This document shows, piece after piece, positions 63,780 through 64,000 of a stretch of 64,000 bases of DNA. A model generated the notes under the pieces. It worked only from the letters and a program-made list of their open reading frames with translations, ran no database searches and was not told where the DNA came from. The DNA is from Aselliscus stoliczkanus (Eukaryota > Chordata > Mammalia > Chiroptera > Hipposideridae). The stretch covers positions 139,031,523 to 139,095,522 of the forward strand of contig CM066730.1 in the NCBI GenBank assembly GCA_033961575.1, given 5' to 3'. The position numbers were made by a program, and so were the translations under genes. Within the stretch, counting starts at the first letter, position 1. Each line of letters begins with the position of its first letter.

Positions 63780-63925
63780 CTATTTATTGAGTGCCTACCA
63801 TGTGCCAAGCACTGTCCTCAGTGCTGAAAATACAAGAGTGAAGCTGAAAGATGCAGACCTTGATCTGTTCTTAGTGAGTTAAAGTAACCAGGAGGGAGCT
63901 AAACACTAGTAACCAGGCCCCTCTC
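63780..63925 (-). repeat. LINE-2 3' end
   Basis: 'ctatttattgagtgcctacc', 'atgtgccaagcactgtcctc' and 'agtgctgaaaatacaagagt' are the L2 terminus in reverse orientation. Confidence 0.7.
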
Positions 63926-64000
63926 ATACAGCCTAGGGGAAGTGATAACTAAGTTAAGATTAGGTATCCCTCCCCACTCCCTCAAAAATAAATAAATAAA

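Overview
This window is mammalian nuclear DNA with no recognisable protein-coding gene or structured RNA gene. The organism is most likely a bat of the horseshoe/leaf-nosed group (Rhinolophidae/Hipposideridae). The argument rests on ten copies of a short tRNA-derived SINE with a GGCCGGCCGAGTGGC head, which I recall as the Rhin-1-type family. Old mammal-wide repeats (MIR, L2, L3, MER5, MER20, MLT1) and L1-derived elements fit a placental mammal. All family names come from memory of consensus sequences and were not searched. No open frame shows a recognisable domain except the decayed L1 ORF1 copies at 39.4-40.3 kb and 42.5-43.4 kb.

Layout. 1-14.6 kb: MIR and L2 relics, a hAT-like relic at 8.1-8.5 kb, the first SINE at 8.6 kb inside a MIR, and a homeodomain-site-rich stretch at 4.6-5.0 kb. 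14.6-31.8 kb: a 480-bp double-headed SINE at 14.6-15.1 kb, a long L2 broken by a MER5-type element (17.67-17.85 kb) and abutted by a MER20, an old L1 3' end (25.65-26.65 kb), and several repeat-free stretches that could be regulatory. 31.8-45 kb is the most complex part. It holds pyrimidine microsatellites, an MLT1 LTR, a retroviral-type LTR split by an ORF2-less L1 (HAL1-like), a second partial LTR start with inverted LTR tips, a 183-nt pure-pyrimidine tract, and a second, full-length HAL1-like element that splits a MIR. 45-57 kb: more L2/MIR, seven of the ten SINEs including three stacked at one target site (49.1-49.75 kb), and further repeat-free blocks. 57-64 kb: a long repeat-free block, two SINEs stacked at one site (59.7-60.0 kb), a 150-bp-arm inverted repeat (60.07-60.59 kb), and MIR/L2 relics.

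The L1-related parts fit one system. The SINEs and HAL1-like elements end in A tails and have target-site duplications, and the best-resolved junctions are of the TTTT/AA type cut by L1 endonuclease. They therefore appear to have been mobilised by L1 ORF2 protein supplied from elsewhere. All SINEs and all four L1-derived copies lie in the minus orientation. That would fit an intron of a plus-strand gene or a gene desert next to one, but no exon is visible.
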